Assembly (NCBI RefSeq): GCF_032854445.1
Contig: NC_088307.1
Span: 17,422,001 to 17,486,000, forward strand
From: Liolophura sinensis
Lineage: Eukaryota; Mollusca; Polyplacophora; Chitonida; Chitonidae
Length of the DNA stretch: 64,000 nt
Direction of reading: 5' to 3'
The translations under genes were made by a program, and so were the position numbers. Every line of letters begins with the position of its first letter. The first letter of the stretch is position 1. Under the pieces are notes generated by a model. The model did not search any database and had not been told where the DNA came from. It worked only from the letters and a program-made list of their open reading frames with translations. Below are positions 1 through 13,300 of the stretch, one piece after another.

Positions 1-1077
1 ATCTAGGAACTCTGCCGTCACATAAACTTTTCCTCCTGATGTTAACCAGAGGGAAGAAATTTTGGGGAACATTATTTCAGTAATTTTTTACTCATAGGTA
101 AAAATAGGTATTCCAACATTCAGTATTCAGTATAGTGATAGAGTTGAGAAAAACTTCCTGTGATGTCAGAGTTCCTAACCTTTGAATATATGGTCCATAA
201 AGCCCACAATTCAAATGTTTGAGCACCCTTAACTGTTTTCACAAAAATCTAAAAAAATAAATGAAAGTATATTATGTATAGTTTTATGTGGTTTATTAAG
301 TGATGCCTACTTCGATTTTTAGAGTTCTTTTCCTTTAAAAAAGGGATTCAGAAGCTACCTTGGAGCCAAGATCGCCTGAGTCATTGATAGTGAATGTTCA
401 AAAATTTTATTGATACAGAGTAACTGAACACACCATGCTTGCTCTATCTTCTGCCCGTTGACGTCAATGTGCTCTTGGTGCGCTAACTAAATCCAGTTGA
501 ACTTGTTTTCATGCCCTTGTTAACCTCCCTGGGTGATTCGCCTTTCTTTAAAGTTTGAACCATGACTGAATTTACACAATGAGTGACAGAGCCGAAACCA
601 CAGGCGACCGTGACGAAACTAATAATGTGGGAAGTCACATACCAGGAAACATCTATTGAGAGCTGGAGTGATTGGTTGAACATTTTATATGCGCCAATGA
701 CAACTGTAGTTATGAACGGCCATTTTCCACAAGTCGGCATCATTCAATATGAACAAGGCCTCCCATGGAGAATTCAACAATACAGCAGCTAAGTGCTGGA
801 AGAGCCGAGATGATACCCCTCCACCCCCACCCTTTCTCAACCATCACAAATTTCCCCCTGGATTTACACTGATCTGAAAAACGACCCCTACGGCTTCAAA
901 AAAAGCAGAAATCCGCTGATCCGCGGAAAAGTCTCATGCGTGATTTACTCGGTACAAAGTTAAATTTCAAATATGGCCATATATGTAATGTCATGTAAAA
1001 TGGCAATGTCACGCCACAAAGGGATGACCCTCTGCTGGCTTGAACACCTGTCATTGAGATAATGAGACTTGACAAAC
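1..1077. other. Intron of the NEK6/7-like gene; nothing else recognised
   Basis: This is AT-rich sequence left of the kinase exon. I looked on the minus strand for the next NEK exon (the segment after the VALKKVQ strand, carrying the C-helix and its conserved glutamate) and did not find it, so the intron probably runs out of the window. A palindromic CRE-like octamer TGACGTCA sits at 459-466. The short open frames here show no family resemblance. Confidence 0.45.
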
Positions 1078-1254
1078 CTGAACTTTCTTCAGTGCCACAG
1101 CGCTCCTATCTCCGCTACACTTGGCCCTGTACACCTCTGAGAACTGGCCTTTCCCAATTTTCTTCTCCACTTCAAAATTGGATAGGGTGGAGTATCGAGC
1201 ATCCTGTTCTCGGGCACAGTTCGCCATATCTTCACACTCCATGGCAGACGCCAT
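1078..1254 (-). CDS. NEK7: NEK6/NEK7-like serine/threonine kinase, first coding exon (5' partial gene)
   Basis: This exon encodes 59 residues of a NIMA-related kinase. After a short acidic/polar N-terminus it reads YSTLSNFEVEKKIGKGQFSE, then VYRAKC and VALKKVQ. That is the glycine-rich loop (GKGQFSEV) and the VALKK strand with the ATP-binding lysine, and it follows vertebrate NEK6/NEK7 almost residue for residue. The first true ATG is at 1254 (reading MASAMECED). A good acceptor (ttgtgttacag) puts the exon start at 1299, so 1255-1299 is 5' UTR. The donor is CAG|gtttgt at 1077, in phase 0. The remaining kinase domain must lie left of coordinate 1. NEK6/7 act in spindle assembly downstream of NEK9, and NEK7 also in NLRP3 signalling in mammals (family knowledge). 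Invertebrates often have one NEK6/7 gene, so the symbol is a class label. Confidence 0.85.
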
Positions 1255-2200
1255 ATCATACAATACAAAATTGGACACGCCTCCTGAGATCAGCCGCCTC
1301 TGTAACACAAGTCAGATATATTTAATTAATTGGATATTTGTTCAAAGCCAGAGTGAATGATTTTTCATTTATTCCAAGAGGATACTGCATTTCATTTTAA
1401 GCTGGTAGATGGTGCTTTGTGCAATTCAGGTTTAGGGGATTATTCCTTCAAATCTGTGAACAAAACGTTCACTTTACTACATGTTTCACCATGTTTCAAC
1501 GTCATTCTTGATTTTATTGTGACATCCTCCCCGTCTGCTTGGAAGGAACATTAAGTATCAGAAGACAAAAGTGTCAGATATCCGCACCGACACCATTGCC
1601 AAATCCACACGGAAGCCCTTTGTCGTCAATGTTTAGGGTGGAGGAAACCCAACTCTTGACGTAGTTCACCCATGCAGTGAAATCATTGAACTTCTCAAAT
1701 TCCAAGGTCAGGTGTGAACCCATACCTTACATGTTCTGGCAATTACAAGACAAGTGACTTGATCCTTCAGCCATGACATATGTGATTCCTTTTCTTTTAT
1801 TTAAGGACATGGCAAAGAGTATAGCAGGGTGGGTGGGTTTTCCTATAAATTTTCACTTGTTATTTGCAAAAAATAGGGAAATCAAAAAAAGGAATCAAAA
1901 CTCTACACCATCACAAGAGCTAAATATTCCATATTATTACTGTTTCATAATTATATAAAATCATTTTGCTTCTCCAGATATTTAGGACTCTTAAATTAAT
2001 ATAGTACCAGTAAGTGCATATTGGTTTGCCTTTAACCGAATAGCAATCTAATGCAGCCAAACTTTTGGAAGTGTATTTTCCATTTTGATTCACAAAAAAA
2101 ACTGTTACTACTAGTGGTGCACAACCGCTTCACACAATCATGTGATATAATGTACTGTATAGGGTGCATTCATTCATTTCTTCCATAAATATTAAACGCG

Positions 2201-2359
2201 TTATATCTTCAGTTCAAGATGTTCCTTAAATTTCGGATAAATACCGTCTCTAAACCTATAAGACAACGTTCTGAACCTAACAGCATGGAGCAAAACATCT
2301 GACAAGAAACTTATTGATTTTTCAGGTAAATCAAGAAGTGACATTTTGCCATTAGCCAT
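2201..2359 (-). CDS. Possible short coding exon beside the promoter, unrecognised
   Basis: A 53-codon open frame starts at an ATG in strong Kozak context (aagATGG) immediately downstream, on the minus strand, of the motif cluster at 2440-2650. Its N-terminus, MANGKMSLLDLPEKSISFL, is faintly reminiscent of an F-box start (LLDLPE), but that is weak. It could be the start of a separate transcript, an upstream reading frame in the NEK 5' leader, or chance. No convincing splice partner was found. Confidence 0.2.
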   Translation of the reverse strand: MANGKMSLLDLPEKSISFLSDVLLHAVRFRTLSYRFRDGIYPKFKEHLELKI

Positions 2360-2439
2360 CTTTGACGTCCTGTAAACGAACTCAGGTGAACTACACTGAA
2401 TACACACCTCGTACACAAACCAGAGACAAAGTTATCTCA

Positions 2440-2650
2440 GGACTAGATATCTTCCCGATCGTCTCAACACCGGACAGTGGGTCACGTGGTTAATCTGTTG
2501 CCGTGGAAACGTCTACTCCTTGTCAAACAAAAATTTCGGCAGCTTTCCTTGAAGTTGTCCGAAAAACAGCCGGAAATTTGAAACGCGCACGCGCAATGGT
2601 TGTGGCTGGCAACTAGGTAGGGTCAGGAGGTGCGTTTATGCAAATGTTCA
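2440..2650. promoter_or_regulatory. Probable promoter / CpG-containing regulatory cluster
   Basis: Within about 200 bp there is an E-box in a GTCACGTGGT context (CACGTG at 2483-2488), an RFX-type X-box-like sequence GTTGCCGTGGAAAC (2497-2510), a full-consensus NRF1 site CGCGCACGCGCA (2584-2595) and an octamer ATGCAAAT (2638-2645). The surrounding DNA is AT-rich and poor in such motifs. It lies 1.1 kb upstream of the NEK exon on the minus strand, where a non-coding first exon would be expected. It could also serve SCFD2 on the plus strand, whose coding start has a splice acceptor just before it. Function is inferred from motifs only. Confidence 0.5.
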
Positions 2651-4194
2651 CGCAAGGGATTTAAATGTGTGGCAAGCTGATCATAAATGGGGGGGCAAAT
2701 AAAGAAGTCGCTTTGGTGACTGGACCTATATCTTGATTGAACAACAAAGAAGTGCTTTAAAAATACATTGGCAAATATTTAAATCTACATGGCTTAACCA
2801 TGTAGCTAGAATTTAAATGATCGATTCGTTTTTTGGGTTTAAATTCATTTTAACTCTTTATTTCTTTCTTTCCTTTTTTAAAATTTTATTTTGCTTTATT
2901 TTATTACTCTGTGTTTGATGTTAAAGTACGTATTTGAATAATGTCACCGTATAATCATCGAGTTAAAGGAATAACAAGAACATGTGTAGTTAGTTTCGTT
3001 TTTGTAAGTATAAGAAAATCCATCATCTTCCAAACGAAGTAGTGACTTACGTCAGAAAAAATATATATAATGGTATTTTTATGTTGCTGTACCTTAATAC
3101 CGCCTCACAAAAGGGACAGGGATGGATTCGATGATGGAAATCATCCCAAAGGCGTGCTTTCGTTTTTCAGACGGGCTGGGTCATAGATAAATGCAGGTTA
3201 TAAATTTTGCACCGACCTGACATTACGCGTGGCGAAGACAGGTGGAGAAACGAAAGTAGGACTTCACTTATTAAAAGGTAATGCATGTTACGTAAAAGCG
3301 CTTCGCCGGAAACGTCAACTGACAGAAGTATCAAGAGAAATAATAAGATGTTTAAAGTGGAGGAAAAATCATTGTTTTGACATTACGGTAAGAAAACCGT
3401 TTCTGGAAGAAAATATACTCTCGAAAATTGCACCCAGCATGGTACATGAAGCTGACCGAGACACTTCATTTAACGGGTCAGCTTCACCAACTCCTCGGAT
3501 AGAATCGACGGTGTTGGGAGCAGAAACGCCAGAAATCGTGGCAAATGCATTCTTACAAAGACTGACCTGGTATATTTAAACCTATGTGAGCATTTCTGGG
3601 TCTTTAGTATATAGGCTTCTGTCAATATGTACAGTAAATACATGTGTTTTCACTGCCAGGGTCTTTATCTTGTGGAATGCAAACCTTTTCTCTGTTCGAC
3701 ATAACCGCGCAATCTCCTGTTATCTCACATGAAATGTCCTCGCTGGTCGCTTCATCTGGTGTCCACAAGTTATCATGTTAGCTATGTTTTTGGGATCCCC
3801 AAGTCACCTGACTACGAGAGCGGGCTACTTAGTCTTGTCCGATTTCTGCCAGGTTTGAGTGAGGCTCAGTATTGCTTGATACACAGTACATTGTCAGATC
3901 AGTTGAGCTACACACGTGCACGTAGGTTCATAGTGGTATTTAAAAATGTCAGTCTGCATGGTTTTGGTTGGCGACAGAGTTCTTACATACAACCAGATGC
4001 ACATGCATATGTTCACCAATAGAATTAATAGTTAATGGGCCTGTCTCCTGAAGCAGTGACAAAAGATGTGTGTGCATCATGTAGTGTACATCTTCGTGAT
4101 TTACGCTCGACTACAGATGTATGGGCAAACAAACATGAGAAATGAAGCCAGAACTATCACTTGATGGTATTTTCCCTCTTAAGAGAAGCCAGGT
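2651..4194. other. Intergenic or 5' intronic; no supported gene
   Basis: A plus-strand open frame covers 3187-3579 with a consensus-like donor (ACG|gtaaga) at 3389, but it has no ATG near its start and no family resemblance. It could be an untranslated first exon of SCFD2. A CRE-like TTACGTCA lies at 3047-3054. Otherwise I see nothing. Confidence 0.3.
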
Positions 4195-4340
4195 TTGTTT
4201 GCTGATTCTCCCCTCTGGCCGTACGTGGGACAGCCTGCAGCAAGTTGTGGATGGTCGTGGGTTTCCCCCAGGCTGTGCCAGGTTTCCTCCGACCATAATG
4301 ATGGCCGCCGTGGTATAAGTGAAATATTCTTGAGTAAACT
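4195..4340 (+). repeat. SINE family A, 3' half
   Basis: This matches the body and tail of the abundant family A SINE (atggtcgtgggtttccccca, then gtataagtgaaatattcttg). The tRNA-like head is missing, as in many copies here. The copy is 5'-truncated, the usual product of incomplete reverse transcription. Confidence 0.85.
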
Positions 4341-5725
4341 TATTGTGTTTTTCAAACTTTTTTCATTGTGTTTTTCAAACTATTGTGCTTTCAAACAAAT
4401 GCCGTTCTGTTGAGATTGGATCATTTTTCAGTGTTTTATGTCCAGTTATGTAAAGTTAACGCATGTGTCGCAGGCATTGAAGTTATTTACCTTGTTATAT
4501 ACTAGTATTTTACTTAAAAATACAGTTCAGACAACTCTGTTTTCCTCAACAAATAAATTTAAAAGCCATCACATAAACAAAACATTCTCCTGTGCTTTTT
4601 TGAAATACCTAGCTGTGGACACAGACGCTTGTTATTTTACACTCATCTATTCTTCCTGGTGTCCTGCTGGTCTCATGTCGCCAATATTTTGTAGGAAATA
4701 TCCACAATGTGTACATAATCCGTCAAAACATCGGAACGCCGATTAGTGCTTGATCTTATCTCAGTTCCATTGTTTTCTCACTGTTCCATCCCATGATATT
4801 ACCTATGTCACGTTTTGTGACTGATTGACCTAGAAGTCATCAAACCCCTTTTATAGGCAGATGACCACTGGCGTAAAGGCAGTTTTTCAAACTTTCTGCG
4901 ATCATCTTTACTGTAAACGTATCCTCAGTAGGCTTACGTGTCTGGCCAATGAGAAACAGTTGTGGCCTTTCATGGATAGCTCTATTGCTTTCTTTTGTAA
5001 AGGATTCATTACATAAAAAACTTTTTCAATCTTGACTTATCGAGGAGTGCTTGGCGGCTTGAGGTCAAAGTTCATAGGCCGCGAAAGATGTTATTTGTCC
5101 TTATAAGGGGCTTGATGACCTAAGGGTCACTTATTCACAAAGCATGACATAAGTGATATTATGATGTGGAGCAGTTAGAAAACAACGGGTCTATATCTAG
5201 ATCTAGCATTATTCGAGGTTCTGAAGGATTATGTCCACATTGTGGGTAAATCCAACAAACTAGTCGCAGCATGAGGAAATGCAGATGAGTGTAAACCTAG
5301 TGGAGAAATGGTTTACTTCTAAAATTCGCGAAAGTTTGTTTCCGAACTTATCATACTACAGATATAGTAGTATGGCCGGGCATGTTAGATCGATACGAGG
5401 GCCTGTGGTGGAGCTCATGAGCTAATCTAGCTGATTTGCAGTGATCAGTAACATAACGGAAGAGCCCATTTTATAGGTCTGACATTTGGATATTGACTAA
5501 TAACAGTGTATTTGTTTTCATTTTAATTGTGGATGGTGGAAAGACTGTCCAAAATCAGAGCTACTGATATCTGTTTTTCTTGTTTTTAAATTTTATTTTA
5601 TTTTTATGCAAACTTTCATGCATATTTTCGTTACAAACTTCATTCTCACAACTTTCTGACAGTTTTTACTGATGTTTACTATGGTGCTTTTCTGGCAGAA
5701 TGCTATGGTGAGTGGATAGTGAAGA
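4341..5725. other. SCFD2 5' flank or first intron; nothing else recognised
   Basis: No coding exon or repeat was identified. A plausible acceptor (tttctggcag) ends at 5698, 28 bp before the SCFD2 start codon, so a non-coding first exon upstream is likely. Confidence 0.35.
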
Positions 5726-8700
5726 ATGAAGTCTCTAAGTGACTGTGCCGGGGAAACCTGGAAAACTGTGTGCAGCTATGTAAAGCATGGGGTGGTGTTT
5801 ATGGACAACGCCTGTGCAGAGTGTCTTCACTGGCATGGAGGGCTCCCTCTACTGGCCAATGCTGGAGCTGTCGAGGTCAAAGAGTTCTCCCCCTTTGAAG
5901 TAAGTCACAATAAACAATATTATGTAGTATTATAATTTATTATTAGTATATTAAAAGGTTCCTACATCATTGACTGATGATTGATTATTTCAAGACACGC
6001 ATGTTTTGATGTGAAAGGAAGCTAAAAGATAAGGTCAGGTTTATCAGATCAGACAAACTTTAAAATTTTTTGTAAACATTCTGTTGAAGAGGATTGAATG
6101 CATTCAGATGTATGCATTCTGTGGCAGGCTGCACAAGCAGCATTGCCAGTGTACACTGGTATCACAACTCACAAGATTTCCCCACTCTGATCACAGCCTT
6201 CAGTGTTGGAATAGAGCCTATTATAACTTGTAAAGTAGCCAAAGTTTCACCTGTATGTGACAACAGGTGTGACACAAAACAGTTCCATGTCACATTTTAA
6301 CACATTTTCAATCTTCTTCATCAAGAAAACTTATGTTGTGTTGTGATATTTGTTATAAGAAAAGCAGGACTAGACTTTGATAATAAACTTGCAGGGGCCA
6401 CATTGGGGAGAGGCTCCTGGATCATTACGCCGTGCTGGCGTGCTAACCCCCTCGGCTGTGAAGGCCACCTTTGATCATAAGCTCTGTTATTCATTGAGGA
6501 CACTTCATATGAGAACACCTGTTTAATCTGTATCCAAATATAAAACTGATAAAACAAATATAAATAAAGCTATGAATTATGAATGTAAAAAGAACTAATA
6601 TATACATGTAATTATTCTGTCACAGTCTGCAAGAGTTGATCAGAAGAAAGGCATTTTTATCGTCAGCTCACTACTATTTGATGAGACAGCGGATGTAATC
6701 AAGGATATCATTCAGGCAAGTTCGTTCCAGTATGTCATCGTGGTAACCTCGGTCAGCCCACAAGTTCATTTGTATGCGAAGACTGGGGCTCTGGAAGGGG
6801 TGGACTCAGCGGTGTTTGAACAGCTGGAGGATAAGCTACTGGAATGGATGGGAAATATGGTAGGTGAATGCTAATCAGGCACATGTCTTTATAAGGTGTG
6901 AGTTCAAACCCGGTTTTAGACAGGGAATTTTTTATATTTTCTATTCTCACTGCTTGTGTGGCCTTGGTAATAATAAGCGTTGGACGACACTTGTGTGGCA
7001 CATTCTGTAATGCTAACCTTAATTGAAGACCATCAAATAAATAAACAAATTTAAATTCCAGAGCATATTAATGTAAATTAAAATATCATTTCACTTTAGG
7101 AAAGGGAGTGGACTATGGCTGAGCAGTTAAGGTGCTTGTCTTTTCGATCCCTGGGTCACATTAAGCATGGGTTCAGTCCCATTTTTGGACAGGAAATTTT
7201 CATGATTCCCCTGATTCCGTTTTTCTTGCAAAAAGTCCAAAATTATAAACCCTGTGAATGCCCATTATGGTTACTAGATCTATTTTAGTCACTTCTGAGT
7301 TCATAACTTAAACACTGATCCTAAACTTGTCAAAAAAAAAATTAATATATTTTTGAAAAAGAAAGGAAAACATTTCTTGTCTTGAATGTTTTGTTATTAA
7401 TTTATTGATATATTTTTTTATTTGATTTAAGTTTACATCATACTCTGATATTTCCCTTTTTGGGAAAGGGTGAGAATTTGATTTAAGATTTAAGAATATA
7501 TGTATGGAAAAGAATGTACAGCATAAAATATTTCGTGAAAAAATAATAATTTTGTTTTTGTTTCATTACAGAACTATACATCCGAAGTCCACCACTTGCC
7601 CATATTTCATGCTAGTCCTCTATCAGGTGTATTTCTGACACCTGCATTTACCTCACTTTTTCCACTCCTCGAGTCTGATGTCAAACGGATTGAACTTCAG
7701 CATAATGCTGGACGCCATGCCAAGGTGAGATGCACACAGTTCACTGAAAACCATCGGTTTCCCACTATAAATACATAGTCCCCCATGGTATTAGAAACAT
7801 TAAATACTTAAATGTTCATTACATGTAAAAGAATAAATTCAACTTGAATTCAGATGCTACAGTTGTAAAATTTTGGCCAAGGGGGCTAGTAGGCCAGCAC
7901 TGCACAATGACCCAGGAGCCTCCCACTAATACGGTCACTGTCAGTTCAAGTCCAGCTACAGCCATATGTGGGAAAGTCTATCAGCAACTTGCAGATTGTC
8001 ATGTGTTTGCCCCGTGCTCTGCCTGGTACCCTCCCAACATAATGCTGGTCTCAGTCGTATAAGTGAAATATTCTTGAGAACAGCAGAGCTAACACCATAG
8101 TTCAAAAATATTTACGATAAATAACACTATTTAATGCTTTGAATGAAGAGTGCTCAAAAACAAAATTTTCGACAGTTTCCATAAGATTTTGCTGATGTGA
8201 CATAATTATATTCCTTATGTGACAATTCGTCAGACATGTGACGTTGAGTAGGGCAGTATGCTGGAATGACATCATGCGCGTTTGTACGATGACATTTGGG
8301 GCTGCATGTCAACGATAGATGATGAAAAGAGTTCTTGTGTGACGTCACACCAGGCAAAGTTGGAAACAACAGAAAACTTTGATTTTCAAAAGTTTTAATG
8401 CAGTGTATTTATTTTACAATTGGAGAAAGCAATTCAGGCTCTCTCGATCCTTATCAATTAACCCTGCTTTTAAGACATACAGGTCTTCATACTGCAGTAC
8501 TTTAATTCTCCTGCTTTCGTTGATCTTGGGGCATTTGTGGCAATAATTGGTTGACGATGCATTCAACTGTGTTGTCTTACTTAGAGGTCGTTATACATAC
8601 GGGAGAGTCGATTACTATCTTGGCAGGGCTTCCATGGCCAAGGTGGTTAGAACGCCAACGTGGCGCAATGACCCAGGAACCTCTCACCAATGCAGTCCCT

Positions 8701-10335
8701 TTGAGTTCAAATCCAGCTATTGCTGGCTTCCTCTCCGACTGCACAAGGAAAGGTTTGCCAGCAGCCTGCAGATGATCGTGGTTTTCCTTTGGTCTCTGCC
8801 TGGTTTCCCTCACCATTATGCTGGCTGCCATCTTATAAATGAAATAATTTTGAGTACAGTGTAAAACACCATCCTAATAAATAAATTAGTAACTCGCCAA
8901 AGGCTGACTGAATCTGTTTATTTGTCAGGGTGAACGTGTGACCTTTGTGACCTTAGAAGATGTTGACTCCAACAGTTTACCTAAAAGCTTGAAAATATAT
9001 TATAAGGTAAGACTCTGACTGATTTTTCAACATTATGGGGCCACTTAACAGTTTTTTGTGAAGTCTCTCACAAGAACTTCAGTGTAGGCATCATTTTAAG
9101 GCCTTCTTGGTGTTCTGGAAATGTATGATTACAATCCAGACATGATGAAACACAGTAAGTCATTTAAACTGGTTGATGGGTTTTGTAATTATTCCCTTGG
9201 CATCAGGTTAAATAAAGCTATGGTGACCATGTGAAGATGTGCATGTGCTTTTTGGGCGGCAATCCATCAAACGTCTGTAAAGAGTTTTGCTGTACATGAA
9301 TTTGAAAACTAAGGTAATCAATAAATCTTCTGTATTAATAACGTTGTGCATTAACAGTCTTTTGTTGTGATAGACAGGGCCTTGCTGGCTCTTGCCCTTA
9401 AAGGGATGTCTTTCTGCAACTATCAGGCCATTGACCATTATGGTTGTATGTTCACATCCAGTTTTCACTATTTCAGTTATGGATTAACTCAGGATGTTTG
9501 CCAGGTACATGCCAGAGGTCATTGGTTTGTTCCAGGCACTCCACTGGTGTCCTCCACTGATAAAACCGATTACGGTCACACGAGAGAAGAATTGATAAAT
9601 ACTTTGTTAAACACCAATGAAGTAAATATTAACAGTCCTACATGAAGGTGTAAAATGCACTTTTGTGTTTCACTAAGTGCATTACTATCTTTTGACATGT
9701 TATCAACAGGTGGAGGGGCCACTGTGGCTGAGTGGTTAGCGTGCCAGTGCGGCACAATAACTCCAGAGTCTCTCACCAGTGCTGTCTCTGCGAGTTCTGC
9801 TCATTCAGCTCATGCTGGCCTCCTCTTACGTCATGTGTGAGAAGGCCTGGTAGCAACCTGGGAATGGTCATGGGTTTCCCCCAAACTCTGCCCGGTTTCC
9901 TCTCACCATTATGCTTGTCGCCATCGAATAGTGAAATATTTTTGAGTACTGCGTAAAACACCAATCAAATAAAATATTACGTGATTCCAAATGTGGGAGT
10001 GACATGTTGTTGAGTTTTTCTTCTTTCTCAGAGCTTAGCCTCAGGGATGAATGACTTGCTGAACCAGTTTGGTGTGAGGGAAGAAGTGTACTGCCTTGGA
10101 TACACATCACGAATGATTGCCATGGAACTGGAGATCTTCCCTGCAGCTCGACACAGGAGGAAGGTAAGGCAGCTAGTTGAGACTGCACACATCCAGGAGT
10201 TTGCAGTTTAGTTAGTAAATTGTTCTCCTACACCCATAGAAAGTGACTGGCCATGAAATTGACCATGATCAAACTAAATGATAAATCACTGATATTATGT
10301 TGAGTATAGTGTGAAACAACAGTCAAATTATTAAT

Positions 10336-10374
<39 letters not shown>

Positions 10375-13300
10375 TCCAAGGCCAGATTTGAAGCTGGACC
10401 TCATGTGATTTAGTGATTGAAAAAGTGCCCTGAACCACTATACCACTATGTAGGTAGTGGCTCCTTATTCTTTTTAAATATACAGTGAAGAATTGTTACA
10501 GTATTCCACCAAGGCATACCTTTTTACACATTAACTTTTAAGGGCATTCATGACATTTTTGCTGTTTGTGATTCAGACGAGGCAGGATGCAGCCTCCGTG
10601 TTGTTCGTTGACCGGTCCCTGGATTTGGCTTCCGTAACTGGCCACCAGGGGGAGACATTATTGGATCGTATCATCCAGATGTTGCCTCGACTCAAAGACA
10701 GTAACGATGTTCTAGTCGACATGCAGAGCATTACAGCTGCACCTAGGTATGTCTCTTCATTCATCGTGTTAAAGTGCAATGTGCATTGGGAAATGTTGGA
10801 AATGTGTTTAGAACATTTTTGCATTGTATTTATTTTTTTATTTGATTGGTGTTTTACGCCGTACTCAAGAATATTTCACTTATACGACGACGGCCAGCAT
10901 TATGGTGGGTGGAAACCGGGCAGAGCCCAGGGGAAACCCACAACCATCCGCATGTTGTTGACAGACCTTCCCACTTATGGCCGGAGAGGAAGCCAGCATG
11001 AGCTGGACTTGAACTCATAGCAACCGCATTGGTGAGAGGCTCCTGAGTCATTACATTGCACTAGCGCGCTAACCAACTGAACCAAGGAGGCCCCCTTTTG
11101 CATTGTACTTTGTGAATCTAAATGTACAGATGTACATTACATTCTAATGAGCAAAAGTACACCCTCTTCAAGCAAAAGCATGGGGTGATTGTATTCCTGT
11201 GTTTACACAATATTTCATACCATATATAAATATGTATTGCAATTTAAGCTGTTCACCACTCTGTTCAACAATATTCAACATTTGGTTAAAACTTGAGCCT
11301 AGACTTGAACAGATTGAACATGTACCATGTTTTTTCTCCAGTAGTTGTGAAAACCCGCTTGTCTGCCCAGGATGTTTGGCCCAGCCCCCTCACTCCTCCA
11401 CTCAAACACTCCTAAATTTTATGGCAACTTCAAAACAAAAGGTAAGTTTGATGATACATATATAGGAACACCGTATTGAATACGTATTGCATATTGAATA
11501 CCGTAAATTACCAAATTCATGACTTAGGGTATTGTGTATTAGAAGCAAAGTTAAGGCAAATGTTGAGGGTGGTATCTCAAAAAGTACATCATTTAATTGA
11601 CCTGAAGTTTCATATACATATAAAGCACGAGGGGGTTGTTCCATCTATTGATGACCTAGGTGCATATTAATTACCGTAAATTACCAAATTTACGATTTCA
11701 GTTTGTATTGAGCTGAAGTTTTGCATTCATGTATCTCCTACAGGCAAGCTCTTTAGTATCCTTGCTACCAAATCTAAGGGTTTTTTTTTTCATGTTGACC
11801 CCCAGCTACCGTTGTTCTTGGGGCTTTGGTTTCAGTAACTGGTCAGAAATGTTTTCGTGTGTGCTCTTGTATGAAGTTTCATGTAGTCCACTTGCCCTTC
11901 AACAGTATGACTGAAGTCATGTGGGATAGTTCGCTAGTAACTCGCCAAAGGTCAGTGGTTCACTCCAAGATCTCCCTTTTTTCTCCCTTAAAATTGGCCG
12001 CCATAAGTGAAAATATTTATATGGAGGTGAACAACAATTAAATAAATAAATATTGATGTTACCATTTTAGAAATGCCTTAAATGGTCATTGGTAGTTTTG
12101 TCATTCTTTCCATGTAGGAATCTCTGATGAACGTTAACAGGCATTTAGTTGAAGCAGCAACAAAGGAGAAGTTACCTCTGAAGTTATCCACCAAACCTGG
12201 CCGTGTCACCCCTGACCTTTTGACCTCAACTTTGACCTTGTTCAAGTAAGAAATTTTTTGTTGCAGAATGTTTGCACAATTGGACATGTGTAGCTATTCT
12301 TTTTATACCATTTAATAATATCAGGGATATTAATTAAAACAAAAAACAGCTTCATCCCTGCAGGGGCCTCCGTGGTTCAGTTGGTTAGCACGCTAGCGCA
12401 GCGTGATGACCTTGCAGTCTCTCACCATTGCGGTCGCTGTGAGTTCAAGTCTGACAGCAACCTGTGGATGGTCGTGGGTTTCCCTGGGGCACTGCCCGGT
12501 TTCCACCCACCATAATGCTGGCCGCCGTTGTATAAGTGAAATATTCTTGAGTACGGGGTAAAACACCAATCAAATAAATAAATCAAATTCATCCATGCAT
12601 AATATTTAAAAATCGATTGTCTTGATTCTGACTGGTTGTTGGTTTTTATGTGATAGCTGTTTCACATGTTGCCCAATCTTGATAAAATTTTGGGTACAGG
12701 TTGATTTTGTGGCCACTTAGATCAAGGCTGAAAGCCAGCATGCTCCATGTATAAGTTTTGCATATTTGATGTGGGATATAATTGCGCTGAAGTTATATTT
12801 TTTATTACTGTAGTTGAATACCCAAGTTAAGAAACTGAGGTCATGAATCAAAAAAATCTAGTGAATAAATCGTTAGGAATCTTTTGCATTTTCAGAAACA
12901 ACAACAGAGCAATCGACAATCATTGTGATCTTCTTCAAATTGCCATAGCAACTGCTCAAGCCCTGAGCCACCCTGCCAACAGTCGCTATGACAACCTTAC
13001 AGGGGTGGAGAAGCTGCTGTTACAGCAGCTGAGTGAAGACAGTGAACCTTCTCCGCTGTCACAAATCACACAGCTTCTCAACACAGAGATGGCCAAACCA
13101 AGACAAGAAAGGTTTGTAAGATAGAAGTTTTGCAAGGTTGAAAATTGCATCACTTTAAAAAAAACACATACATGTTCTAGATTGCTCTAATGTACAAAAG
13201 TGTGAAAATTTTGTGTGGTTGATTTTACCTTACCATTAATCCTATGTTTAAAACCAGAATTTTGGAGCTACCGTTATTGCAGAAATTTTGATTTATTTAT

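Noticed and set aside
3187-3579. Plus-strand open frame with a donor-like site at 3389
   Set aside because: No ATG near its start, no domain and no matching acceptor. Kept only as a possible untranslated exon.
10550-11020. 156-codon open frame
   Set aside because: Only 10577-10746 is SCFD2 exon 6; the rest is intron and antisense SINE.
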